From the NCBI GenBank assembly GCA_017999675.1, contig JAGNLL010000014.1:1-32244 (forward strand): 32,244 nt of DNA, given 5' to 3'. The position numbers and the translations under genes are program-made. The stretch is from Rickettsiales bacterium. GTDB taxonomy: Bacteria > Pseudomonadota > Alphaproteobacteria > Rickettsiales > UBA1997. A model generated the notes under the pieces. That model saw nothing but the letters and a program-made list of their open reading frames with translations, was not told where the DNA came from and ran no database searches. Of the stretch, positions 26,076 to 32,244 are shown piece by piece (the stretch's first letter is position 1; each line of letters begins with the position of its first letter).

Positions 26076-27245
26076 CTAATTAAAAAAATCCAAACACGTA
26101 AACCTGTTTCTAATAAATTTTGCGTAAGCCACACAGGCTTGGTATTCCTCGTTGGAAAGGCCTAGAGATTTTGCTGAGGTTTTGATTTTGAAGTGAGCAA
26201 AAATTTCTCTCAAACGCGTGTCGCTTAGGTGGATTTTTTTTAGGTGTTTTTTTAGTTCGATCCAGTTTGGGGTTTTGGATTTTTTTATTAGTTCAAGTTT
26301 TTGATCGTATTCTTTTTGGCACTGCTGGGCGATTTTTTTGCCGAAGAATTTTGTTAGAGATCCCAAAACGAGTTCAGGATGACGGAGCGTTGGAAGATTG
26401 AGCAGACTTTCTTGCAGCCGCGCCGCTGTTAAAGTTGTCACCGCAATTTGCGCGCCGTGGAGATTTTTTTCGGCCAGTTTTGGATATTTCATTTCAATGG
26501 CATGCACAATTAAATGCTCTGATTGGCTTGCGGGGTACGAGCCTCCCGCCATTGTCATGCCCTGCCCTGAGAGCATTAAAATTTCGATTAAAATTTTTAA
26601 AAACTCTTCGTCGCGAATAGAGAATTTTTGAAAATTTTTTACGAAAAACTCCATTTTTTTGCGCAAAATTTCGAAGGGTTTTTCGTCAAATTTTGTGCCT
26701 AAAATTTTGTGCGACAAATACCAATCAAACCAACAAGAGTAAAAACATAAACTGTCTCCAATGCCCGCTTTTGTAAGCACGAGCGGTGCAGATTTTAAAA
26801 TTTTTAAATCACAAAAAACTGCAATTGGCAAGGTGGCTGGCAAAGTTTTTTTGTGACCTTCAACCGTGATTGAGGCGTTTTTGGAAAGGTAGCCATTCAT
26901 TGATGCAGCGCTTGCAAAAATGGCGTAGGGGATGTTTTTTTCAGCTGAGGTGAATTTGCACAGATCGTTGATAACGCCACTTCCAAGTGCCAAAATTAGA
27001 TCACAACCTTTCGCGACATTGGCAATTTTTTTTAGATTTTTTTCGTCAGCTTTTGGGTTTTTTAAGAGCAAATTTTTCGCGACAATTTTCAAAAAATCTT
27101 TCGGGAAAAATTTTTGACAATTTTTCCAAATTTTTTCGTCGGTGACAAAAACGATTTTTTTGCCCGAAAAGTCGAGATCTGCAATTGCCTGCTGTGCAGT
27201 GCAAAAAACCATATTTTTAGAAGTGTTTGGGAGGCTCTTGGACAT
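26076..27245 (-). CDS. Glycerol-1-phosphate dehydrogenase-like protein (AraM/EgsA type, iron-containing ADH superfamily)
   Basis: A 389-residue NAD(P)-dependent dehydrogenase-like protein. The nucleotide motif ALGSGVINDLCKF (about 86-98), ASAASMNGYLSKNASI and the metal ligands Asp164 (AGIGDSL), His244/His248 (SEHLIVHAIEM) and His263 (LHGAQIAV) follow the glycerol-1-phosphate dehydrogenase branch. In archaea and some bacteria such enzymes reduce dihydroxyacetone phosphate to sn-glycerol-1-phosphate; the exact substrate here is inferred only. Residues 288-297 (RHPELVLGSL) are encoded by a short dispersed-repeat-like sequence. The C-terminus is Lys/Phe-rich. It is divergent from secG, 87 bases away, and convergent with the regulator. 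Confidence 0.75.
   Translation of the reverse strand: MSKSLPNTSKNMVFCTAQQAIADLDFSGKKIVFVTDEKIWKNCQKFFPKDFLKIVAKNLLLKNPKADEKNLKKIANVAKGCDLILALGSGVINDLCKFTSAEKNIPYAIFASAASMNGYLSKNASITVEGHKKTLPATLPIAVFCDLKILKSAPLVLTKAGIGDSLCFYSCWFDWYLSHKILGTKFDEKPFEILRKKMEFFVKNFQKFSIRDEEFLKILIEILMLSGQGMTMAGGSYPASQSEHLIVHAIEMKYPKLAEKNLHGAQIAVTTLTAARLQESLLNLPTLRHPELVLGSLTKFFGKKIAQQCQKEYDQKLELIKKSKTPNWIELKKHLKKIHLSDTRLREIFAHFKIKTSAKSLGLSNEEYQACVAYAKFIRNRFTCLDFFN
26357..26387. repeat. Short repeat-like insert inside the dehydrogenase gene
   Basis: The minus strand reads ccgtcatcctgaactcgttt then tgggatctc, closely resembling the cgtcatcctgaactcgtttc-type sequence that I know as a frequent dispersed element in bacterial genomes. 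It is read in frame as RHPELVLGSL, a peptide typical of such elements. Only one copy occurs in this window, so membership in a repeat family rests on recognition and not on a second copy here. Confidence 0.45.
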
Positions 27246-27332
27246 GAAAAAACTTGTGCGATAAAAATTGGTTCCTAACTTGCGCGGCCTTCTTATTCAC
27301 AGGCTTCTAGCAAATCAAATTTATTTTAAAAA

Positions 27333-27677
27333 ATGGAAAATATTCAACTATTCCTGCTCATTTTGCAGGTGGTAATCGCTGCTGTTTTGATTATTTTAGT
27401 ATTGTTACAAAAATCTGACGGCGACTCTTTAAGCGGCATTGGCGGCGGTTCTGGCGGGTTAAACTCTGTAATGTCGAGCAAAGCCTCAGCTAGCGTTTTA
27501 AGCAAAGCCACCATGATTTTGGTTGGCATCTTCATGCTTAACTGCCTTGTGCTTGCGTCTCTTTCTAACGCTTCAAGCAAAGCCATTCAAAAAGATTTAG
27601 ACAAAGTAATTGAAGAACAAGAAAAAGCTGGAACTCCTGCAGAGCCAGCAGCACCAAGCGTTCCGCCAGTTAAATAA
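27333..27677 (+). CDS. secG: Preprotein translocase subunit SecG
   Basis: Small membrane subunit of the SecYEG channel. The 114 residues have two membrane helices (about 5-25, LFLLILQVVIAAVLIILVLL, and about 58-79, ATMILVGIFMLNCLVLASLS), the conserved loop LQKSDGDSLSGIGGGSGG between them, and a Pro/Ala-rich C-terminal tail (GTPAEPAAPSVPPVK) as in many alphaproteobacterial SecG proteins. The start follows ttttaaaaaATG. gcvT begins 15 bases after the stop, so the two are probably one transcript. Confidence 0.93.
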   Translation: MENIQLFLLILQVVIAAVLIILVLLQKSDGDSLSGIGGGSGGLNSVMSSKASASVLSKATMILVGIFMLNCLVLASLSNASSKAIQKDLDKVIEEQEKAGTPAEPAAPSVPPVK

Positions 27678-27692
27678 TTTTAATTAAAACTT

Positions 27693-28793
27693 ATGAAAGT
27701 TACTGCATTAAATCAAACACACCGCGATCAAGGTGCTAAAATGGTAGAATTTGCTGGCTACGACATGCCAGTTCAATATCCTGATGGAATGTTGAAAGAG
27801 CACGAATGGACTCGCTCTGGCAATGTTGGCATTTTTGACGTGTCACACATGGGACAATTCATTGCCGAAGGCGCTGAAGTTGTAAAATTTTTGTCGCACA
27901 TTACGCCAACCGATTTTTCACTGAGCACGCCAGCCCTTGCTAAATACACGGTTTTGACCAACGAAGAAGGCGGCATTATTGACGACCTAATCATCACCAA
28001 AATCACCGACACTAAATTTTTCATCGTGCTAAATGCCGGCTGCAAAGAAAAAGACGCAGCTTGGATTCGCAAAAATTTGCCAGCTGGTGTGTCTTTCACC
28101 GAACTTTCTGACCGCTCTCTAATTGCGGTTCAAGGCGGCAAGGCTGAAGAAGTTTTAAATCGCTTTTTGGCTTCAGGAAACCTAGCCGAACTGCCTTACA
28201 TGAATCTTGGCACTTACCAATTCAAAAATGGTGAAGAAGTTTTCATCGGCCGCACTGGCTACACTGGTGAAGATGGCTTTGAAGTTTCAATTAAAAATTC
28301 TGCTGCGGCAAAATTTTGGCTAGAAATGTCAGCAATGTCTGAAGTTAAGCCAATCGGCCTTGGCGCTCGCGACTCGCTTCGCCTTGAAATGGGCTACCCA
28401 CTTTACGGCCACGATTTAGACGACACCACTTCACCTGTTGAAGCTGCAATTGGCTGGGTTGTTAGCAAAAGCAACACAAGCTTCATCGGCGCTGCAAGAG
28501 TTTTAAAAGAAAAAGCTGAAGGCGTTAAACGCAAAAGAATTGGCGTTAAATTGCTTGATCGCGGCATTGCACGCGAAGGCACTGAAATCAGAAAAGATGG
28601 CAAAAAAATTGGAGTTTTAAGCTCTGGTGGCTTTTCACCAAACCTAAAAGTTTCAATTGGACAAGGCTATTTCGACCCTTCTGTTGCAAAGGTTGGTGAC
28701 AATGTTGCAGCCGTTGTTCGTGATCGCGAAATTCCTGCGGTTTTAACTTCGCCAGTTTTTGTCGAAGCTAAGACTAAGTCAGTGAAGAAATAA
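27693..28793 (+). CDS. gcvT: Aminomethyltransferase (glycine cleavage T protein)
   Basis: Transfers the aminomethyl carbon from lipoyl-GcvH to tetrahydrofolate, releasing ammonia. The 366 residues match GcvT. Motifs are MVEFAGYDMPVQYPDGMLKE, GIFDVSHMGQF, the catalytic-type Asp region GGIIDDLIITK, RTGYTGEDGFEVSI, ARDSLRLEMGYPLYGHDLDD and the C-terminal GFSPNLKVSIGQGYF. It follows secG closely and precedes gcvH, from which it is separated by a large palindrome. Gene gcvP is not in the window, so the P protein must be encoded elsewhere. Confidence 0.96.
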   Translation: MKVTALNQTHRDQGAKMVEFAGYDMPVQYPDGMLKEHEWTRSGNVGIFDVSHMGQFIAEGAEVVKFLSHITPTDFSLSTPALAKYTVLTNEEGGIIDDLIITKITDTKFFIVLNAGCKEKDAAWIRKNLPAGVSFTELSDRSLIAVQGGKAEEVLNRFLASGNLAELPYMNLGTYQFKNGEEVFIGRTGYTGEDGFEVSIKNSAAAKFWLEMSAMSEVKPIGLGARDSLRLEMGYPLYGHDLDDTTSPVEAAIGWVVSKSNTSFIGAARVLKEKAEGVKRKRIGVKLLDRGIAREGTEIRKDGKKIGVLSSGGFSPNLKVSIGQGYFDPSVAKVGDNVAAVVRDREIPAVLTSPVFVEAKTKSVKK

Positions 28794-28810
28794 TCTACTT
28801 CTCTCTCCCC

Positions 28811-28912
28811 AACCGTTGGTTGAGCGGAGTCGAAACCACCGGAAGGTTCCTGCACGCAGAAACTTCACAGCAGGAACCTTCCGGTGGTTTCGACTCCGCT
28901 CAACCAACGGTT
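28811..28912. repeat. Perfect 43-bp inverted repeat, family F, between gcvT and gcvH
   Basis: Arms 28811-28853 and 28870-28912 are complementary over all 43 bases, with a 16-base loop. The arm begins aaccgttggttgagcggagt. A related copy lies inside mtaB at 31611-31708. It sits within the 156-base gap between gcvT and gcvH, so the shared transcript, if any, would carry a very stable hairpin. Confidence 0.92.
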
Positions 28913-28940
28913 AGGAAAATTTTAATTAACTAACTAACTC

Positions 28941-28944
28941 GGAG
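28941..28944 (+). promoter_or_regulatory. Shine-Dalgarno-like site of gcvH
   Basis: The sequence ggag lies five bases before the gcvH ATG (ctcggagcaaaaATG). It is worth noting because most other starts in the window show only A-rich upstream sequence. Confidence 0.6.
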
Positions 28945-28949
28945 CAAAA

Positions 28950-29315
28950 ATGAAATTTACTAAAGACCACGAATGGATTAAAGTTGAAGGCGATGTTGCA
29001 ACAATCGGCATCACAGAATACGCCGCTTCTGCATTGGGCGAATTGGTTTACGTTGAACTTCCAAAAGTTGGCAACACTTACGCTAAACACGATGCTTTTG
29101 CCGTTGTTGAATCTTCAAAATCAGCAAGTGACGTTTACATTCCGGTAGCTGGCGAAGTTGTTGCTGCAAACGATGCACTAGCTTCTCAACCAGAATTAGT
29201 GAACAACGCTTCTTACACCGACGGCTGGATTGCTAAAGTTAAAATGAGCAATGTTGCTGATTTGGATGACGCAATGGATGAAGCTGGCTACAAAAAATTG
29301 CTACAAGATCAGTAG
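28950..29315 (+). CDS. gcvH: Glycine cleavage system H protein
   Basis: Lipoyl carrier protein that shuttles the aminomethyl group between the P, T and L proteins. The 121 residues are slightly shorter than the usual 125-130. DHEWIKVEGDVATIGITEYA opens the domain, and the lipoylated lysine is Lys57 in VVESSKSASDVYIPVAGEVV; the family more often has ESVKAASD, so Ser stands in place of Val before the lysine. The C-terminus DGWIAKVKMSN is typical. It has its own Shine-Dalgarno-like site and is followed by a strong terminator, so it ends the secG-gcvT-gcvH unit. Confidence 0.96.
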   Translation: MKFTKDHEWIKVEGDVATIGITEYAASALGELVYVELPKVGNTYAKHDAFAVVESSKSASDVYIPVAGEVVAANDALASQPELVNNASYTDGWIAKVKMSNVADLDDAMDEAGYKKLLQDQ

Positions 29316-29338
29316 AGGTTTTTAAGAGATCTAGAAAC

Positions 29339-29388
29339 AAAAAAATCCTTGGATTGGCTTTTTAAAAGCCGGTCCAAGGATTTTTTTT
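29339..29388. terminator. Bidirectional intrinsic terminator after gcvH
   Basis: The stem aatccttgga (29344-29353) pairs with tccaaggatt (29373-29382), with an inner ggctt/aagcc stem. It is flanked by seven A on the left and eight T on the right, so it works as a Rho-independent terminator for gcvH and, read on the other strand, for the minus-strand gene ending at 29459. Confidence 0.9.
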
Positions 29389-29416
29389 GTTCTAATTTTT
29401 GCCTCACCTCTAAACA

Positions 29417-29446
29417 TGGATTGCCTCAGCTGCGCTCGCAATGACT
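29417..29446. repeat. Half copy of family E repeat
   Basis: The sequence tggattgcctcagctgcgct followed by cgcaatgac matches the right arm of the family E palindrome (26031-26059) with several changes. The left arm is absent here. It lies between the terminator and the stop of the minus-strand membrane protein gene. Confidence 0.65.
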
Positions 29447-29458
29447 GATGGTATGGAT

Positions 29459-30232
29459 TTATTTGCTTAGTTTCACATGTTTTATCCATTCATATCCCAG
29501 AAATCCGGGTTTACGAATCACATCTACAACAGCTTCTTCGGCTACGGCCTCGTAAAACTTACGAGTAACCTTGATATTATACGGCCCAGAATTTTCTGCC
29601 ACATCACGGACATTTATTTCGTATTCATCTGGACTTTTACTGTGAGTAGTCACCTTCTTTTGCAGAACCACAGCCTGTTGCATCTTATCGTTACTTTTTA
29701 AATCAAAATCAGTATTGGCGCATCCAAGTAAGCAAACAATATTCATCCAGACACCAATTGAACAAAGTAATAGCTGCATCAAAACAATGTGAAATCTTGA
29801 GGTGTTGATTAGCAGAAACGCAATTATTGAGCAAAGCACAACCTCAATATAAATCGTTATCCACAAGGCATCCTGCAGCAGCGTGTTGTAATCAATAATT
29901 TGACCACCAAACCATCCGTCACCCGTAATATAAATAGCAAAGCATATAAGGCCACTCAACCAAATACTTCCTAAAATAACTGGCCCTTTGTCATGCCAGA
30001 AAACCATTGGTTTTTTATCACGCACCAAATTCTGAGTTTGTCGCAACTCTTCCTTAAAAATAGTTCTGATCTTATCTAAAGCTTCCACTACTACTGCCTC
30101 ATCATCTTTTACTAGAGATGAATTTCTAAAACGAACATGAAACAATATTTTTTTCTTAACAAAAGCGAGCTTTATAAGAGAAAAATTCTTGTCGCTACAG
30201 AGAGCCGAAATTTTTAAAAATTGCTCCCGCAA
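29459..30232 (-). CDS. Membrane protein of unknown function (three predicted helices)
   Basis: I recognise no family in this 257-residue protein. The first 100 residues are soluble and mixed, with charged helices (DDEAVVVEALDKIRTIFKEE). Three hydrophobic segments follow: VILGSIWLSGLICFAIYIT, WITIYIEVVLCSIIAFLLI and FHIVLMQLLLCSIGVWMNIV. The C-terminal 80 residues are soluble (YEINVRDVAENSGPYNIKVT). Its start is 7 bases after the stop of the next upstream small membrane protein gene, so the two are probably a pair. The AT-rich composition is like that of the accessory genes. Confidence 0.65.
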   Translation of the reverse strand: MREQFLKISALCSDKNFSLIKLAFVKKKILFHVRFRNSSLVKDDEAVVVEALDKIRTIFKEELRQTQNLVRDKKPMVFWHDKGPVILGSIWLSGLICFAIYITGDGWFGGQIIDYNTLLQDALWITIYIEVVLCSIIAFLLINTSRFHIVLMQLLLCSIGVWMNIVCLLGCANTDFDLKSNDKMQQAVVLQKKVTTHSKSPDEYEINVRDVAENSGPYNIKVTRKFYEAVAEEAVVDVIRKPGFLGYEWIKHVKLSK

Positions 30233-30239
30233 ATCAGCA

Positions 30240-30569
30240 TTATTTTATAATCGCGTTAACTTTATTTTGATCGGAGAGTAAAAACAGTTCCTTGTCAAAC
30301 CTAGAATCACCTGATTGAAACTCTTTTGTGAGTTTGAGAAACTTAAAAAAAACATCGTACCATTTTTCAGTTCTAATAATAAATCGCACATCGTCATCGT
30401 CGCGATCTACAGCAATAAAGACGTGCGTAGTTCCCTTGTGGGTAGAAGTAAAATAATTGTGGTTAATGCCATTTGTTGTTTGTGGATTGGCATCAAATTT
30501 GTTTTTTGTAGAAGCAGATAAGATGAAGAAAGTGACGATTCCAGAAAGAATGATTAGTGAAAAAAACAT
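30240..30569 (-). CDS. Small single-helix membrane or exported protein of unknown function
   Basis: A 109-residue protein with an N-terminal hydrophobic helix (MFFSLIILSGIVTFFILSAS) that may be an anchor or uncleaved signal. The rest is soluble, with a short acidic run (DRDDDD) and an aromatic segment (KWYDVFFKFLKL). No family is recognised. It lies 24 bases after mtaB and 7 bases before the three-helix protein, in one direction, so the three are probably co-transcribed. Confidence 0.6.
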   Translation of the reverse strand: MFFSLIILSGIVTFFILSASTKNKFDANPQTTNGINHNYFTSTHKGTTHVFIAVDRDDDDVRFIIRTEKWYDVFFKFLKLTKEFQSGDSRFDKELFLLSDQNKVNAIIK

Positions 30570-30593
30570 AAGATCTTCAGTTAGTTTTTAAAA

Positions 30594-32036
30594 TTAAATA
30601 CAAACCCCAAGCAAACACCCTTGCTCAAAGCCAGTAATTTTTACTTCGACAATCTCACCAGATTGAAGTTGCAGGCACTCGCTAGCAATCTTTACATCGA
30701 GGAAATTTTCCGATTTTCCAACCCCATCTTTTTCAATAATTACGCTGACATTTTTGCCAATTTGGGTTTTAAGAAATTTTTGCAACTCGCTAGCCCCTGC
30801 CTCGCGCAAAATTTTTGCACGCTCTTTAACAATTGTTCCATTAACCTGTGGCATTTTGGCGGCCGGGGTTCCGTCGCGTTTTGAGTAAGGGAAAATGTGG
30901 GTGAAAATAATTCCGGCTTCTTCGATTAATTTTTTTGAATTCAAAAACATCTCGTCAGTTTCAGTTGGAAATCCCGCAATAATGTCGCAGCCAAAAGTGA
31001 TTTCAGGCCTGATTTGGCGCGCTTTGGCGCAAAAGTCTAAAACTTGCTGCGCGGTGTGGCGACGCTTCATTCTTTTTAAAATAATGTCGTCTCCCGACTG
31101 CACGCTTAGGTGCAAATAGGGCATGAAGCGCGGTTCGTTTTTTAAAATTTCAAAAAATTCTTCGTCAATTTCGGCGACGTCAATTGAAGAAAGTCGCAAA
31201 CGCGGAAGTTCGGGAACCAGCTTGAGCAAACGTTTGATCATGCCCGACAAAGTAATTGCTGCAGGCAGATCTTCGCCGTAGCCAGAAATATCAACACCGG
31301 TAAATACAACTTCTTTGTGACCTGCCGCGACCATTTTTCTTACTTGGTCAACAATTTCACCAAATGCCACCGAGCGGCTATTACCGCGGCCGAAAGGGAT
31401 GATGCAAAAAGTGCAGCGATGGTTGCAGCCGTTTTGAATTTCGAGAAAGGCGCGGGTTTTATTTTCAAAATAAGACACCAATTGCGGTGCGGTGTCTTTC
31501 ACCGACATGATGTCGTTAACCTTGATTTTGCTGGTGTCGAAAGGGGTTAGAAAAGTGGCACCAGATTTGCGATTTTCAAAAAAGATACGGTCTTTGTGGG
31601 CAATGTCATTAACCGTCGGTTGAGCGGAGTCGAAACCAACGGAAGCTTCTTGCGTAGGTAGCGAGGCAGGAACCTTCCGTTGGTTTCGACTCCGCTCAAC
31701 CGACGGTTCTGGTTCTGGTAATTGTGAATAACTTTGAGGGTTGGATTTTTCCTGGTTACCAAGAACCAAATCCACCTCTTCCATCCGCGCGTATTTTTCT
31801 GGATCAATCTGCGCCGCGCATCCCGTGACGACAATTTTTGCCTGTGGATTATCCTTGCGCGCACGACGAACAGCACTGCGCAACTCGCGCTCCGCCTCGC
31901 TTGTCACCGCGCAAGAATTAAAAACAATTAAATTTTTTTGATCAGATTTTTTTAGAGCTTCTTTGATCGCCTCACTTTCGTAGGCGTTTAAGCGACAGCC
32001 AAATGTGACAATTTTATTAGCGTCGTCTGCTGTCAT
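30594..32036 (-). CDS. mtaB: tRNA (N6-threonylcarbamoyladenosine-37) methylthiotransferase MtaB
   Basis: Radical SAM enzyme that converts t6A37 to ms2t6A37 in tRNAs reading ANN codons. The 480 residues exceed the usual roughly 420-450. The UPF0004 domain has the three auxiliary-cluster cysteines Cys14 (TFGCRLN), Cys42 (NSCAVT) and Cys73 (TGCAAQ). The radical SAM cluster motif is Cys204, Cys208 and Cys211 (NGCNHRCTFC), and a TRAM-like end covers about 425-480. CRLNAYES and the N-terminal form favour MtaB over MiaB/RimO. Residues 111-142 are encoded by a palindromic element inserted in the linker between the first two domains, in frame. The start overlaps the end of the upstream BON gene by 20 bases. 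Confidence 0.93.
   Translation of the reverse strand: MTADDANKIVTFGCRLNAYESEAIKEALKKSDQKNLIVFNSCAVTSEAERELRSAVRRARKDNPQAKIVVTGCAAQIDPEKYARMEEVDLVLGNQEKSNPQSYSQLPEPEPSVERSRNQRKVPASLPTQEASVGFDSAQPTVNDIAHKDRIFFENRKSGATFLTPFDTSKIKVNDIMSVKDTAPQLVSYFENKTRAFLEIQNGCNHRCTFCIIPFGRGNSRSVAFGEIVDQVRKMVAAGHKEVVFTGVDISGYGEDLPAAITLSGMIKRLLKLVPELPRLRLSSIDVAEIDEEFFEILKNEPRFMPYLHLSVQSGDDIILKRMKRRHTAQQVLDFCAKARQIRPEITFGCDIIAGFPTETDEMFLNSKKLIEEAGIIFTHIFPYSKRDGTPAAKMPQVNGTIVKERAKILREAGASELQKFLKTQIGKNVSVIIEKDGVGKSENFLDVKIASECLQLQSGEIVEVKITGFEQGCLLGVCI
31611..31708. repeat. Family F palindromic element in frame inside mtaB
   Basis: Arms 31611-31651 and 31668-31708 (41 bases) are complementary except for two bases, with a 16-base loop. 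The arms closely match the palindrome at 28811-28912 (shared ttgagcggagtcgaaacca). Read on the minus strand it encodes PSVERSRNQRKV through GFDSAQPTV, residues 111-142 of MtaB, without breaking the frame. This is the behaviour known for Rickettsia palindromic elements, although membership of a named family cannot be decided here. Confidence 0.9.
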
Positions 32037-32244
32037 TTGCCAAAATTATGTAGTTAACAATTTTTTTGACGCCGCGAATTTTTGAAATTTTCGACAAAAC
32101 TTTTTGCAATTCATCATCGTCTGAAGCCACACCAAGCAAGTAAACAACGCCACTTACCGTGGTCACTTTGTAATTTACGGTTGAAACTTCGCGCGCCAAC
32201 AACAAGGCGGTTTCAATGCGCAGGGTTAAAACGTAATCCCAAAA
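32017..32244 (-). CDS. BON-domain protein, C-terminal part (gene continues beyond the window)
   Basis: The frame is open from the right edge of the window to the TAA at 32017, giving at least 75 residues; the start lies outside. The visible part is one BON domain: DYVLTLRIETALLLAREVST, then YKVTTVSGVVYLLGVASDDDELQKV and IRGVKKIVNYIIL. BON proteins such as OsmY/DolP are usually exported and bind membranes or the envelope; the N-terminal signal cannot be seen here. Its end overlaps the mtaB start by 20 bases, indicating coupled translation. Confidence 0.85.
   Translation of the reverse strand, partial: FWDYVLTLRIETALLLAREVSTVNYKVTTVSGVVYLLGVASDDDELQKVLSKISKIRGVKKIVNYIILANDSRRR

Noticed and set aside
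27246-27332. Promoter with TTGTGC and TAACTT boxes upstream of secG
   Set aside because: The match to consensus is poor, and AT-rich DNA gives such hits by chance.
31547-31876. 109-codon minus-strand frame overlapping mtaB in another frame
   Set aside because: It is a shadow of mtaB, open partly because the palindromic element lacks stops in several frames; it has no domain character.

Overview
The window looks like chromosomal DNA of a moderately AT-rich Gram-negative bacterium, most likely an alphaproteobacterium. The clues are a coaX-RNase J pair, a class II (metal-type) KdsA with alphaproteobacterial-looking motifs, lptA-lptB, BamD and a GcvT of proteobacterial type. Many dispersed palindromes, two of them inside reading frames, recall Rickettsiales-type palindromic elements. 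Biosynthetic genes (hisD, bioA) argue against an extremely reduced parasite, while eukaryote-like and DUF4116 repeat proteins suggest contact with a protist or alga. The order-level placement is inference. Most starts sit behind an A-rich stretch (typically aaaaa(c)ATG) and not behind a Shine-Dalgarno sequence; gcvH is an exception.

Layout. 1-4.7 kb: a palindromic repeat, coaX, RNase J, a second palindromic repeat, then an alanyl-tRNA synthetase reading frame that lacks the whole class II catalytic core. 4.7-8.1 kb: glmM, convergent with lptA-lptB; a DUF192 protein is divergent from lptA, with overlapping 5' ends. 8.1-11.4 kb: hisD-bamD-bioA, tightly coupled by two ATGA overlaps. 11.4-18.6 kb: a membrane histidine kinase (-), a methyltransferase-like protein (+), an acyl-CoA ligase plus M48 membrane protease operon (-), and kdsA (+). 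18.6-25.2 kb is an accessory island: two divergent exported DUF4116 paralogues, an exported protein of unknown family, and a 1028-residue protein joining an M23 peptidase domain, one RTX-like motif, a PSGQPSG-type repeat stalk and a C-terminal membrane anchor. 25.2-32.2 kb: an OmpR-type regulator, a glycerol-1-phosphate-dehydrogenase-like protein, secG-gcvT-gcvH, and on the minus strand a BON protein (partial), mtaB and two membrane proteins of unknown function.

How the genes work together. Envelope biogenesis is prominent: glmM (peptidoglycan/LPS precursor), kdsA (Kdo), lptA/lptB (LPS transport), bamD (outer-membrane assembly), secG (export), M48 protease and the M23 protein. Translation and RNA functions are RNase J, AlaRS and MtaB. 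Metabolism covers CoA, histidine, biotin, glycine cleavage and fatty-acid activation.

The most notable points are the AlaRS frame without a catalytic core, lying next to a repeat that also occurs at the start of the window; a 98-bp palindrome carried in frame inside mtaB with a sibling between gcvT and gcvH; and the M23/PSGQPSG fusion protein. I found no tRNA, rRNA, CRISPR array, insertion sequence or origin. No gene-free stretch exceeds 200 bases.
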